A stretch of DNA of 13,975 nt, taken from assembly GCA_964640935.1 (NCBI GenBank), contig CAZXIY010000031.1:1-13975 (forward strand), given 5' to 3'. Positions within the stretch are counted from its first letter, which is position 1. Every line of letters starts with the position of its first letter. The notes beneath the pieces were generated by a model. That model worked only from the letters and a program-made list of their open reading frames with translations, was not told where the DNA came from and made no database searches. Positions 7,442 to 13,975 of this stretch are shown here, one piece after another. Source of the stretch: CAZXIY01 sp964640935 (GTDB lineage: Archaea; Thermoplasmatota; Thermoplasmata; Methanomassiliicoccales; Methanomethylophilaceae). The position numbers and the translations under genes are program-made.

Positions 7442-8593
7442 ATGGCAAAGACATACGAGGAGATCAACGAGAAGATCCGCCAGAAGAAGGCGGTCGTCTA
7501 CACCGCTGAAGAGGTAATAGACCTCGTCAAGAAGGTCGGTGTGGAAAAAGCGGCTGAGAAGGTAGATGTTGTGACCACAGGTACCTTCGGTGCCATGTGC
7601 TCCTCAGGCGCGTTCCTCAACTTCGGTCATTCCGATCCTCCGATCAGGATGACGAATATCCTTATGAACGGCGTTCAGGCCTACGGCGGATTGGCCGCCG
7701 TGGACACATACATCGGAGCCACTCAGAAGTCCGACGATCAAGGTAGAGGATATGGCGGCGGACACGTCATAGAGGATCTCATAGCCGGAAAGAAAGTGCA
7801 TCTTCACGCCTGGGGCCCGGGCACCGATTGTTATGTCAGAAAGGATATAGACACGAACATAACGCTCAGCGACCTCAACGAAGCGTATCTGTACAATCCG
7901 CGCAACAGCTACCAGAACTATTCGATCGCTACCAATACATCCGACAGGACTCTGCACACTTACATGGGCAAACTCCTCCCGAGGATGAAGAACGCCACGT
8001 ACAGTTCCGCGGGTCAGCTGTCGCCTCTCATGAACGATCCGCATCTCGACACCATAGGTGTCGGAACGCACATATTCCTGGGCGGCGGAGAAGGATATGT
8101 GGCATGGCAGGGGACGCAGTTCAATACCGCTCCTCCGGAGAAGAACGGCATCCCGACATCCGGGGCGAGGACTTTGGCCCTTATAGGCGATATGAAACAG
8201 ATGGACCGCACCTACGTCAGGGGACTGGATATCTACGGATACGGTACCTCTCTCGCAATAGGTGTCGGTATCCCGATACCTATACTCAACGCCGACATCA
8301 TGAAACGTGCATCGGTATCCGATGAGGACATCTATGCCAATCTGGTCGACTACAGCGTCACATCGAAGGGGAGGCCGTCTTTGGCCCAGTACAACTATGC
8401 CCAGCTCAGGAGCGGTTCGATCGAATACAACGGCAAAAAGATCAGGACGTCTTCGCTGTCCTCATATTGGGGAGCAAAGAAGGTGGCTGCCCAGCTAAAG
8501 GACTGGATCGAGAACGGAGAATTCGAGATCACGCAGTTCGTAAAAGGATTGCCAAAGTCCGGTTCCGTCAAAGGACTGGAGATCAAGGAGTGA
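7442..8593 (+). CDS. L-aspartate semialdehyde sulfurtransferase (DUF39/COG1900, homocysteine synthesis)
   Basis: Protein of 383 residues of the DUF39 family. The Methanosarcina acetivorans member (MA1821) was linked genetically and biochemically to homocysteine synthesis, transferring sulfide-derived sulfur to aspartate semialdehyde. Family features here are VVTTGTFGAMCSSGA (43-57), FGHSDPPIRM, the glycine-rich GRGYGGGHVIEDL, and FLGGGEGYVAWQGTQ. The protein has only two cysteines, Cys53 in the first motif and Cys130 in GPGTDCYVRKD. These match the pair I recall as Cys54 and Cys131 of the Methanosarcina protein, thought to carry the persulfide. GAGGTGA at 7431-7437 supports the start. No C-terminal CBS or ferredoxin domain is fused; the electron partner is encoded 4 nt downstream. 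Confidence 0.93.
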   Translation: MAKTYEEINEKIRQKKAVVYTAEEVIDLVKKVGVEKAAEKVDVVTTGTFGAMCSSGAFLNFGHSDPPIRMTNILMNGVQAYGGLAAVDTYIGATQKSDDQGRGYGGGHVIEDLIAGKKVHLHAWGPGTDCYVRKDIDTNITLSDLNEAYLYNPRNSYQNYSIATNTSDRTLHTYMGKLLPRMKNATYSSAGQLSPLMNDPHLDTIGVGTHIFLGGGEGYVAWQGTQFNTAPPEKNGIPTSGARTLALIGDMKQMDRTYVRGLDIYGYGTSLAIGVGIPIPILNADIMKRASVSDEDIYANLVDYSVTSKGRPSLAQYNYAQLRSGSIEYNGKKIRTSSLSSYWGAKKVAAQLKDWIENGEFEITQFVKGLPKSGSVKGLEIKE

Positions 8594-8597
8594 TATC

Positions 8598-9002
8598 ATG
8601 GAGCAGAAGTACAAGTTCAAATTCTCGGAGAACAACATACAGGACTCCGTAGCATATACGCTGGTCACCAAGTTCAACATAGAACCCAATATCCTCAGGG
8701 CGGAGATCGAGGATGGCGGCGGAGTGCTGATCCTGAAGCTTAAAGGCGAAGAGAGCAGCATAAAGGCCGCGATAAAGTACCTCACAGAATCCGGCGGGAT
8801 AGAGATCAACGAACTCGACAAGCATATCAGCCGCGACAAGCAGAAGTGCTTCAGTTGCGGTTCATGCGTGTCCGTGTGCCCCACGAAATCGTTCACATAC
8901 GATCCGGTGACATACGAGGTCCATCTGAACATAGACACATGCATAGCATGCGGTTCGTGCCTCACTGCCTGCCCCACGAAAGCGGTCACGCTCTCATTAT
9001 GA
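8598..9002 (+). CDS. NIL-domain 2[4Fe-4S] ferredoxin, sulfurtransferase partner
   Basis: Protein of 134 residues with two parts. Residues ~4-76 resemble the NIL domain, a small ferredoxin-like fold also found in methionine ABC transporters. Residues 84-128 hold two 4Fe-4S motifs, Cys84/87/90/94 and Cys115/118/121/125, each ending in CPTK. The Methanosarcina orthologue (MA1822) works with the DUF39 enzyme in homocysteine synthesis, probably supplying electrons to reduce the persulfide. The start has a strong AAGGAGTGAT (8585-8594) overlapping the upstream stop. The TGA stop overlaps the next ATG, so this gene is translationally coupled on its 3' side. Confidence 0.93.
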   Translation: MEQKYKFKFSENNIQDSVAYTLVTKFNIEPNILRAEIEDGGGVLILKLKGEESSIKAAIKYLTESGGIEINELDKHISRDKQKCFSCGSCVSVCPTKSFTYDPVTYEVHLNIDTCIACGSCLTACPTKAVTLSL

Positions 9003-9721
9003 GCAGGATCCATTTCGAGGTCGGAGAGACTGCAGTGTCAGTCATCTCCGACGACTCTTTTTTTGATACGGCCAAGACGGCGATCTTCGAGGCGCGCGAT
9101 ATATTGCTGTCGAAGATCTATGACGATCCATTCTTCAAGACCACCTATTTCCCTTATGCCCCGAGGAACACTGACAATCCGCTCATCGTCAGGATGTGCA
9201 GAGCGTCGGAATCGGCCGGCGTTGGTCCTATGGCCGGTGTGGCCGGCGCAGTCGCTTCATTTGCGGTTGAAGCAATGGTCGAGTCGGGTGCCGATTATGC
9301 CATAGTAGAGAACGGAGGTGACATAGCTATGGTATCGGACAGAGATGTCCTTATAGGTCTTTACACAGACGACGAACGTTTCAAAGATGTCGCTCTGAAG
9401 ATCGAGGGCACAGGAAGAATAACCGGTGTTTGTTCATCTTCCGGTAGTGTGGGGCCGTCCGTATCGTTCGGCAAAAGCAATATCAGTACGGTGTTCTCCG
9501 ATGACGTGATATTGGCTGATGCCTGCGCCACCGCATTGGGCAACATCCTTGTTGACGAGGACCGCAGCTCCATTGCAAAAAGTCTGGAGCACATCGCCGG
9601 GATAGATGGCGTGAACGGATGTCTGGCACTGTATAACGGATCGTTCGCGGTATGCGGCGAGGTCCCCGAGCTCATAAAGGCCGAAACGGACCCCGGCAGC
9701 ATATCTCGGATAATTTACTGA
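8999..9721 (+). CDS. UPF0280/COG2122 ApbE-like protein, homocysteine synthesis accessory
   Basis: Protein of 240 residues, the usual length of the UPF0280 (COG2122) family, which has an ApbE-like fold. ApbE-like elements are ENGGDIAM at 104-111 and ADACATALGNIL at 173-184; a glycine-rich AGVGPMAGVAGAVASF lies at 73-88. The Methanosarcina acetivorans relative (MA1715) was genetically connected with the DUF39 pathway; its chemistry is, to my knowledge, unresolved, with a suggested role in sulfur supply at low sulfide. The start ATG shares ATGA with the ferredoxin stop; the longer open frame upstream is a ferredoxin shadow. In this window the gene sits directly in the operon. Its last 7 bases overlap the tail of the minus-strand coiled-coil gene. 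Confidence 0.9.
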   Translation: MSRIHFEVGETAVSVISDDSFFDTAKTAIFEARDILLSKIYDDPFFKTTYFPYAPRNTDNPLIVRMCRASESAGVGPMAGVAGAVASFAVEAMVESGADYAIVENGGDIAMVSDRDVLIGLYTDDERFKDVALKIEGTGRITGVCSSSGSVGPSVSFGKSNISTVFSDDVILADACATALGNILVDEDRSSIAKSLEHIAGIDGVNGCLALYNGSFAVCGEVPELIKAETDPGSISRIIY

Positions 9722-10296
9722 TCTTCGTTTTCGTATTTGTCGGAGATCTGGATCTCTGTCTCGTCGGAGAAAGGATTGTCCTTCAGATCGTTTATCGATT
9801 TCATTGCTTCGACGAAGGCCGCATGCTCCGTATCGGCGGCCTTTCTGCATTCTATCGACTTTTTCTGGGCTGCATCCGAGAGTTTTCTCGCAACATCCGC
9901 ATCCTCATACAGAGAGATCATATTCTGGTGGGCGGCCTGCCCTTTGGCAGAATATTCGGTCATCTCCTCGTGATATTTGTTCCCAAGATCTCTGGCCTCG
10001 GAATATGCGGCATCATCGGTCCCCTTTAGATCGGCGGCCTTCTGATGGCACTCGTCCCTAAGAGTCTTTAGGGAGCGGACCTTCTCGTTGTATTCGTCGC
10101 GCTCTTTTTTAAAATCAGCGGCTTTAGCAACATCGTCCCTGGCCATCTCGCCATAATTGTTCCTTCTGAGAATCCACAAGCGGGCCTGTGCAGAAAAATC
10201 ATCCCTGGCACGTTTGTGTTTGCTGGCAGCAACGTACTTGTCCTTGCACATGAGGTCAAGAATCGACACGTTATTTGAGACGCTCTGTTCGACCAT
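9715..10296 (-). CDS. Archaeal coiled-coil protein (COG1340-like)
   Basis: Soluble, highly charged protein of 193 residues without membrane segments or signal peptide. From ~15 to ~165 it is almost entirely predicted helix, rich in Lys, Arg, Glu, Asp and Ala. It has recurring units such as RRNNYGEMARDDVAKA, KKERDEYNEKVRSLKTLRDE and ARDLGNKYHEEM that recall the RDxxN-repeat pattern of archaeal COG1340 coiled-coil proteins. The C-terminal ~25 residues are acidic (SDETEIQISDKYENEDQ) and probably disordered. No enzymatic motif is visible and the function is unknown; a structural or scaffold role is only a guess. It faces the alpha/beta hydrolase gene across a 95-bp gap and overlaps the COG2122 gene tail to tail. 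Confidence 0.75.
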   Translation of the reverse strand: MVEQSVSNNVSILDLMCKDKYVAASKHKRARDDFSAQARLWILRRNNYGEMARDDVAKAADFKKERDEYNEKVRSLKTLRDECHQKAADLKGTDDAAYSEARDLGNKYHEEMTEYSAKGQAAHQNMISLYEDADVARKLSDAAQKKSIECRKAADTEHAAFVEAMKSINDLKDNPFSDETEIQISDKYENEDQ

Positions 10297-10318
10297 CGGT
10301 ACCGCCCAGGCATTGGGT

Positions 10319-10331
10319 CAAATAAATATCT
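10319..10331 (-). promoter_or_regulatory. TATA box for the coiled-coil gene
   Basis: The minus strand reads GATATTTATTT here, 25-35 nt before the ATG at 10296, so the mRNA would have little or no leader. A weak GGGCGGT lies just upstream of the ATG. Confidence 0.5.
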
Positions 10332-10361
10332 TATGGTTATTTCTGTTGCTGGAGCGGAAAT

Positions 10362-10371
10362 TGTTATTAAT
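10362..10371 (+). promoter_or_regulatory. TATA box for the alpha/beta hydrolase gene
   Basis: TGTTATTAAT is centred about 26 nt before the GTG at 10392, the distance expected if transcription begins at the start codon (leaderless mRNA). No Shine-Dalgarno is present. Confidence 0.4.
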
Positions 10372-10391
10372 GGCCAGCATCTCTCAGATTT

Positions 10392-11273
10392 GTGCCGAGG
10401 AGCATAAGCAGCAGGGTAGTCGAATTCTATTTCCGTATATCCGGAAGACAGCGTAAGTTCTCCGATCCCAAGAGACTTGAGAGGCATATCGAGAAGAACC
10501 TCGAAGGCAACGAACGTTATTCATTCGATGTTTCCAAATTTCGTGTTCCAGTCACCACCATGCATTTTTCTGGAAGAGAGTGTGCAATCATTAATCCCGG
10601 AAAGAATAAGGCCGTTATGTATCTACACGGCGGTTCCTGCATACATCAGATGCTCAGGTATCACTACAGGTTCCTTGACAGGCTCTCGTCCGCCGCTGAC
10701 GCTACCGTGTATGCATTGATATACCCGCTAGCCCCGAAGCATACATTTGAAGAAACTTACGCAATGATGTCCGAAGTATACGGATCGATGCTGAATGATT
10801 TTCAGCCGGAGCACATATCAATAATGGGCGATTCCATCGGCGGAGGCCTGGCGTTGGGATTCATAGAGATGCTGAAAGGCACAGATCTTCCTTGTCCGGG
10901 GTCTGTGGTGCTTCTTTCACCATGGCTCGACATGACCGATTCTGTCGATAGGACGGAATATTACAAGAACGAACCCAGACTGGCCTTGAACGAGCTGAAG
11001 ATGTGCGGTGATATGTGGGCAGGGGCGGTTGATAAAAAAGACCCCCGCCTCAGTCCGTTATATGGGGAAATCCCCCATAAATGTCGCATAAGCGTCTATG
11101 TCGGGACTAGGGAGGTCCTGCTTTCAGATTCGAGAAGACTGAAGGAAATTGCCGAAAAGAGCGGCATAGAGATAAAATATCACGAGTATGAGGGAATGAC
11201 GCATGTGTTCCCCCTTCAGCCCATCAAAGAGGCGAAAGAGGTCTTTCCCAGCATCGTATCCGACATCGTCTGA
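10392..11273 (+). CDS. Alpha/beta hydrolase, HSL-type esterase/lipase
   Basis: Protein of 293 residues with the layout of hormone-sensitive-lipase-like esterases, which cleave acyl or acetyl esters. The oxyanion-hole motif is HGGS (79-82), the nucleophile elbow GDSIGG (146-151) has Ser148, and the likely base is His271 in GMTHVF. The usual acidic residue (DxL) appears as Glu241 in GTREVLLSD, so the third triad member is either this Glu or nearby Asp246. There is no signal peptide, so a cytoplasmic location is inferred. The start is taken as GTG at 10392 because no in-frame ATG occurs before residue 57 and a TATA box sits ~26 nt upstream. A separate promoter precedes the AMP-ligase gene downstream, so the two may be expressed independently. 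Confidence 0.85.
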   Translation: MPRSISSRVVEFYFRISGRQRKFSDPKRLERHIEKNLEGNERYSFDVSKFRVPVTTMHFSGRECAIINPGKNKAVMYLHGGSCIHQMLRYHYRFLDRLSSAADATVYALIYPLAPKHTFEETYAMMSEVYGSMLNDFQPEHISIMGDSIGGGLALGFIEMLKGTDLPCPGSVVLLSPWLDMTDSVDRTEYYKNEPRLALNELKMCGDMWAGAVDKKDPRLSPLYGEIPHKCRISVYVGTREVLLSDSRRLKEIAEKSGIEIKYHEYEGMTHVFPLQPIKEAKEVFPSIVSDIV

Positions 11274-11290
11274 AACAATCTGCGATTATT

Positions 11291-11300
11291 GTTAATATAC
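11291..11300 (+). promoter_or_regulatory. TATA box for the AMP-forming ligase gene
   Basis: GTTAATATAC predicts transcription from about 11320. That lies downstream of a GTG at 11306 that would otherwise extend the reading frame, so it supports the ATG at 11366 as the start. Confidence 0.45.
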
Positions 11301-11365
11301 CGTCAGTGATTCAATGGGAACTGGCAGGCATCTGTGAGCTATCCAGAAAGAACGGCAGGAATCAA

Positions 11366-13144
11366 ATGGACCATGATGAGAGACCTTGGTTGAAGTTCTA
11401 TGATCATTCTCAGACCCCGGACACACTCAGCCACCCCGATATCTCTCTTTACGAGACAGTACGCATAGTATCGGTAAGATTCCCGGAGAACATCGCATAC
11501 GAATTCATGGGCAGACAGATAAGCTATAAAGATTTCGTGGAAAAGATCGACCATGTCGCGGCGTGCCTCTTCAAGATGGGTGTCAAGAAAGGCGACAGAA
11601 TCCTCATCTGCATGCCGAATTCTCCCCAGGCACTTCAGATGTTCTACGCCGTAATAAAATGCGGAGCGATATCAACTATGATACATCCGCTCTCGGCGAA
11701 GAACGAGATCAAATATTACATTAACAACAGCAAGTCGGAGATAGCTCTGACATTGGATGGTTTCTGCAACAATTTCATCGATATACAGGATGAGACCTGT
11801 CTCAAAACGATAATCGTCGCCACGATAAAGGATGAACTGTCATTCGTCAAGAAGATAGGCTATTCTCTGACACTCGGTCGCAAGGTCCCGAAGATGAAGG
11901 AATCGTCGCTTGTTCTATCATGGAAGGATTTTCTCAAGAAATCCGACGGGAACTCCATGCCCGATGTTCCCATGAGCGGATCCGATCCGGCGGTCATACT
12001 GTACAGCGGCGGTACGACCGGAACGTCCAAAGGCGTCCTTCTTTCCAGCCTGAACATAAATGCGACATCGAAAGAGACCCTTGCATGCAGCAACTGCCTT
12101 CCGTGCTCGATAGACGAACTTTATTCAGATGATGCCCGGAAGTACATGAAGAGAACATATTCGGTGCTTTCAGTGATGCCGATATTCCATGGATTCGGTC
12201 TGTGCATAGGCATCCACACCTTCCTCTCGTTCGGAGGAAAATGCATACTCGTCCCTATGTTCACCCCAGAGTCGTATGCTAAACTCGTTGTAGAGAAGAA
12301 GCCGAACTTCATCGCAGGCGTCCCCACGCTTTACGAGAAGATGATGAGATCCGACTGTTTCAAGAATGCCGATCTGTCCTGTCTTCTCGGCGTGTTCGTC
12401 GGCGGAGACGCCCTCAGCAGGGATACCAAGATCAGGATGGATAAATTCCTGGCGGATCACAACTGCAGCACGATATTGAGAGAAGGATACGGTCTTACCG
12501 AATGCGTCACGGCAACATGTCTCACACCCATCGGGTGCGAACGTCCGGGGAGCATAGGTATCCCCTATCCCGATGTGCTGTTCAAGATAGTCGGGATGGG
12601 CACCACCGAAGAGATACCGTACGGCGAAGATGGAGAGATATGCATCTCCGGGCCGAATGTCATGATAGGTTATGTGGACAATCCCAAAGAGACCGCAGAT
12701 ACGCTGAAGACCCACAAGGACGGCAGGGTGTGGCTGCACACCGGAGATATCGGTATGATGGACAGCGACGGCTTTGTTTACTTCAGGCAGAGGTATAAGA
12801 GACTGATAATCAGCTCCGGATACAACATTTATCCCAGTCAAATAGAGGATGTCATCAATTCATTCCCCGGGATAGACTGTTCCTGTGCGATAGGCATACC
12901 CGATCCTGTCAGGCAGCAAAAGGTCAAAGTATTCATCGTCCTCAACAAAGGGGTCGATTACAGTGAGGAATTCATCGAGAAGCTGAAAAGCTACTGTCGC
13001 GAGAACATATCTAAATTTGCAATGCCGAAGGAATTCGAGGTCATAGACAAGATGCCGACCACGAAGGTCGGAAAGATAGCCTACACAGAACTCGAGAAGA
13101 TGGAGAGCGAAAAGAGAAAGAATGCCGATAAGGAAAAAACATGA
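11366..13144 (+). CDS. AMP-forming acyl-CoA synthetase-like ligase
   Basis: Adenylate-forming enzyme of 592 residues (ANL superfamily), closest in layout to fatty-acid/acyl-CoA ligases that activate a carboxylate with ATP and then transfer it to CoA. Motifs in order are P-loop SGGTTGTSKG (214-223), GYGLTE (374-379), TGD (459-461), the hinge RLIISSGYNIYPSQIED, and the C-terminal PTTKVGKIAY with catalytic Lys570. The start ATG has AGGA at 11357-11360; a GTG at 11306 in the same frame lies before the predicted transcription start. An insertion after the P-loop carries CSNCLPC (Cys241, 244 and 247), and the whole protein is cysteine-rich. The C-terminus is a lysine/glutamate-rich tail. It is coupled by ATGA to the cysteine hydrolase. 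The substrate is not predictable; a medium- or long-chain or aryl acid is likely. Confidence 0.88.
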   Translation: MDHDERPWLKFYDHSQTPDTLSHPDISLYETVRIVSVRFPENIAYEFMGRQISYKDFVEKIDHVAACLFKMGVKKGDRILICMPNSPQALQMFYAVIKCGAISTMIHPLSAKNEIKYYINNSKSEIALTLDGFCNNFIDIQDETCLKTIIVATIKDELSFVKKIGYSLTLGRKVPKMKESSLVLSWKDFLKKSDGNSMPDVPMSGSDPAVILYSGGTTGTSKGVLLSSLNINATSKETLACSNCLPCSIDELYSDDARKYMKRTYSVLSVMPIFHGFGLCIGIHTFLSFGGKCILVPMFTPESYAKLVVEKKPNFIAGVPTLYEKMMRSDCFKNADLSCLLGVFVGGDALSRDTKIRMDKFLADHNCSTILREGYGLTECVTATCLTPIGCERPGSIGIPYPDVLFKIVGMGTTEEIPYGEDGEICISGPNVMIGYVDNPKETADTLKTHKDGRVWLHTGDIGMMDSDGFVYFRQRYKRLIISSGYNIYPSQIEDVINSFPGIDCSCAIGIPDPVRQQKVKVFIVLNKGVDYSEEFIEKLKSYCRENISKFAMPKEFEVIDKMPTTKVGKIAYTELEKMESEKRKNADKEKT

Positions 13145-13689
13145 TATGTGGGCACGGGGTCGTTTTTATGTTGAAAGCATTAGTTGTTGTAGATTATCAG
13201 TATGATTTTGTCAAAGGATCTCTCGGATTCCCAGAGGCGGAGCAGATAGAAGATTCCATTGCGGAGAAGATAAAGAAGGCCAAGGCCGAAGGCGACGACG
13301 TCTATTTCACCCTCGACTGCCACGATGAGAACTATCTGTCAACACAGGAAGGCCGCAATCTCCCGATTGAGCATTGCTGTACTGAAAAAGGGAGGGCTTT
13401 GTACGGTCGCGTCGCCGAACTGTCAGAAGGTTCGCCCAAATTCATGAAAAAGACATTCGGAAGCATTCACCTGTCATACGAGATCGCAAAGAAACCGTAT
13501 GACGAAGTGGAGGTCTGCGGTGTCATGACGAATATATGCGTCGTTGCCGATGCGGTCCTGATAAAGACGGTACTTCCGGAGGCAAAGATCGTCGTTGATG
13601 CCAGATGCGTGGCGACCAACGACGCGAAGCTTCGGGAAGAAACATTCGATGTCATGCAGAGCCTGCAGATCTCAGTGATCAACAGATGA
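13141..13689 (+). CDS. Isochorismatase-fold cysteine hydrolase (nicotinamidase-like)
   Basis: Protein of 182 residues of the isochorismatase-like hydrolase superfamily, which includes nicotinamidases and other amidases. The Asp-Lys-Cys triad is visible: Asp18 in VVVDYQYDF, Lys104 in FMKKTFGS and Cys133 in GVMTNICVVADA. The segment TLDCHDENYLSTQEGRNLP followed by EHC resembles the metal-site region of the family, in the form seen in small cysteine hydrolases rather than classic PncA (DWHP). The start is uncertain. ATG 13141 overlaps the ligase stop (ATGA) and has AAGGA 6 nt upstream, but the family normally begins at the in-frame ATG 13168 (MLKALVVVDYQ). Its substrate is unknown. The last 18 bases overlap the minus-strand neighbour. 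Confidence 0.85.
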   Translation: MICGHGVVFMLKALVVVDYQYDFVKGSLGFPEAEQIEDSIAEKIKKAKAEGDDVYFTLDCHDENYLSTQEGRNLPIEHCCTEKGRALYGRVAELSEGSPKFMKKTFGSIHLSYEIAKKPYDEVEVCGVMTNICVVADAVLIKTVLPEAKIVVDARCVATNDAKLREETFDVMQSLQISVINR

Positions 13690-13975
13690 TTTTTCGTTGC
13701 TGTAAGGCATCTCCTTTGCATATCCGGTCTTCTTGCATTTGGGACATTTGAGGAGTTTCTTGTCGCCTGTCGTGCGTGATACGAGGTCGTTGTACAGCCC
13801 TATGACGAACACGTGATCGCAGTTCGGACATACATAGTGGGACGTCCTGCGATGCAGCAGATAAATGCCGATTACCGCCGCTATCAGGCAAATGACGTAG
13901 ATGACATTCGCGACTGTGCTCTTAAGGACCGTTATCGCAATCCCGCCGAGGATCAATATTGCGGCAGAGACAGCA
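13672..13975 (-). CDS. Membrane protein with C-terminal zinc ribbon, partial
   Basis: About 100 residues are visible, and the frame stays open to the window edge, so the N-terminus is missing. The only candidate start inside the window is a TTG at 13956, which would cut through a hydrophobic segment. Two hydrophobic helices (AAILILGGIAITVL and VIYVICLIAAVIGIYLL) are followed by HRRTSHYVCPNCDHVF and LLKCPKCKKTGYAKEM, that is, two CPxC knuckles 24 residues apart forming a probable cytoplasmic zinc ribbon. The family is not recognised and the function is unknown. It is convergent with the cysteine hydrolase gene, sharing its last 18 bases. Confidence 0.7.
   Translation of the reverse strand, partial: AVSAAILILGGIAITVLKSTVANVIYVICLIAAVIGIYLLHRRTSHYVCPNCDHVFVIGLYNDLVSRTTGDKKLLKCPKCKKTGYAKEMPYSNEKSSVDH

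Noticed and set aside
6324..7454. A 376-codon open frame on the minus strand opposite asd
   Set aside because: It is low in recognisable motifs and exactly antisense to a clear Asd with intact catalytic residues; it arises from the codon bias of the real gene.
9058..9064. T7 tract near the start of the COG2122 gene, possible internal terminator or slippage site
   Set aside because: It encodes an ordinary Ser-Phe-Phe-Asp and the frame is intact on both sides; there is no evidence of termination or frameshifting.
12170..12841. A 223-codon minus-strand open frame inside the AMP-ligase gene
   Set aside because: Shadow of a gene whose ANL motifs are all on the plus strand.
1..13975. CRISPR array, tRNA, rRNA, transposon ends
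   Set aside because: No regularly spaced direct repeats, no cloverleaf or T-loop-like sequence in the gaps, no transposase or integrase motifs, and no long terminal inverted repeats were seen by eye.

Overview
The window reads as a stretch of archaeal chromosome, most likely from a methanogen of the Methanomassiliicoccales (Methanomethylophilaceae-like) or a close relative. This is an inference from gene content: a methanogen-type CobN, the anaerobe-specific homocysteine set (DUF39/COG1900, NIL-ferredoxin, COG2122), an HTH-ACT regulator of the COG2150 type and a COG1340-like coiled-coil protein, together with TATA-like promoters and several leaderless-looking starts. Base composition is moderate (roughly half G+C). 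Of 14 visible stop codons 12 are TGA, 2 are TAA and none is TAG. No rRNA, tRNA, CRISPR array, insertion sequence or integrase was seen.

Left block (1-5232, plus strand): a 5'-truncated cobN-like metal chelatase gene is followed, each time through an ATGA stop/start overlap, by an ABC-2 ATPase and its membrane partner. The first ~57 bases do not belong to cobN. They are much richer in G+C and, in another frame, read like an RTX calcium-binding repeat, so the left edge is probably a chimeric contig end.

Middle block (5233-9721): a minus-strand HTH-ACT regulator abuts the permease gene tail to tail. It is divergent from a short AroQ-class chorismate mutase. Next comes an AT-rich gap with a perfect 11-bp inverted repeat and a TATA box, and then a four-gene operon: aspartate-semialdehyde dehydrogenase, L-aspartate semialdehyde sulfurtransferase (DUF39), its NIL/2[4Fe-4S] ferredoxin partner and the ApbE-like COG2122 protein. 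Together these take aspartyl phosphate to homocysteine. In archaea that use the 6-deoxy-5-ketofructose phosphate route, aspartate semialdehyde also feeds aromatic amino acids, which would explain the chorismate mutase next door.

Right block (9715-13975): a minus-strand coiled-coil protein shares an intergenic promoter region with a plus-strand HSL-type alpha/beta hydrolase. An acyl-CoA-synthetase-like AMP-forming ligase and an isochorismatase-fold cysteine hydrolase follow, coupled by an ATGA overlap. A partial minus-strand membrane protein with a zinc ribbon overlaps the cysteine hydrolase tail and runs off the right edge. The joint function of this block cannot be read from the sequence.

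All product calls come from motifs and family knowledge; no database search was run.
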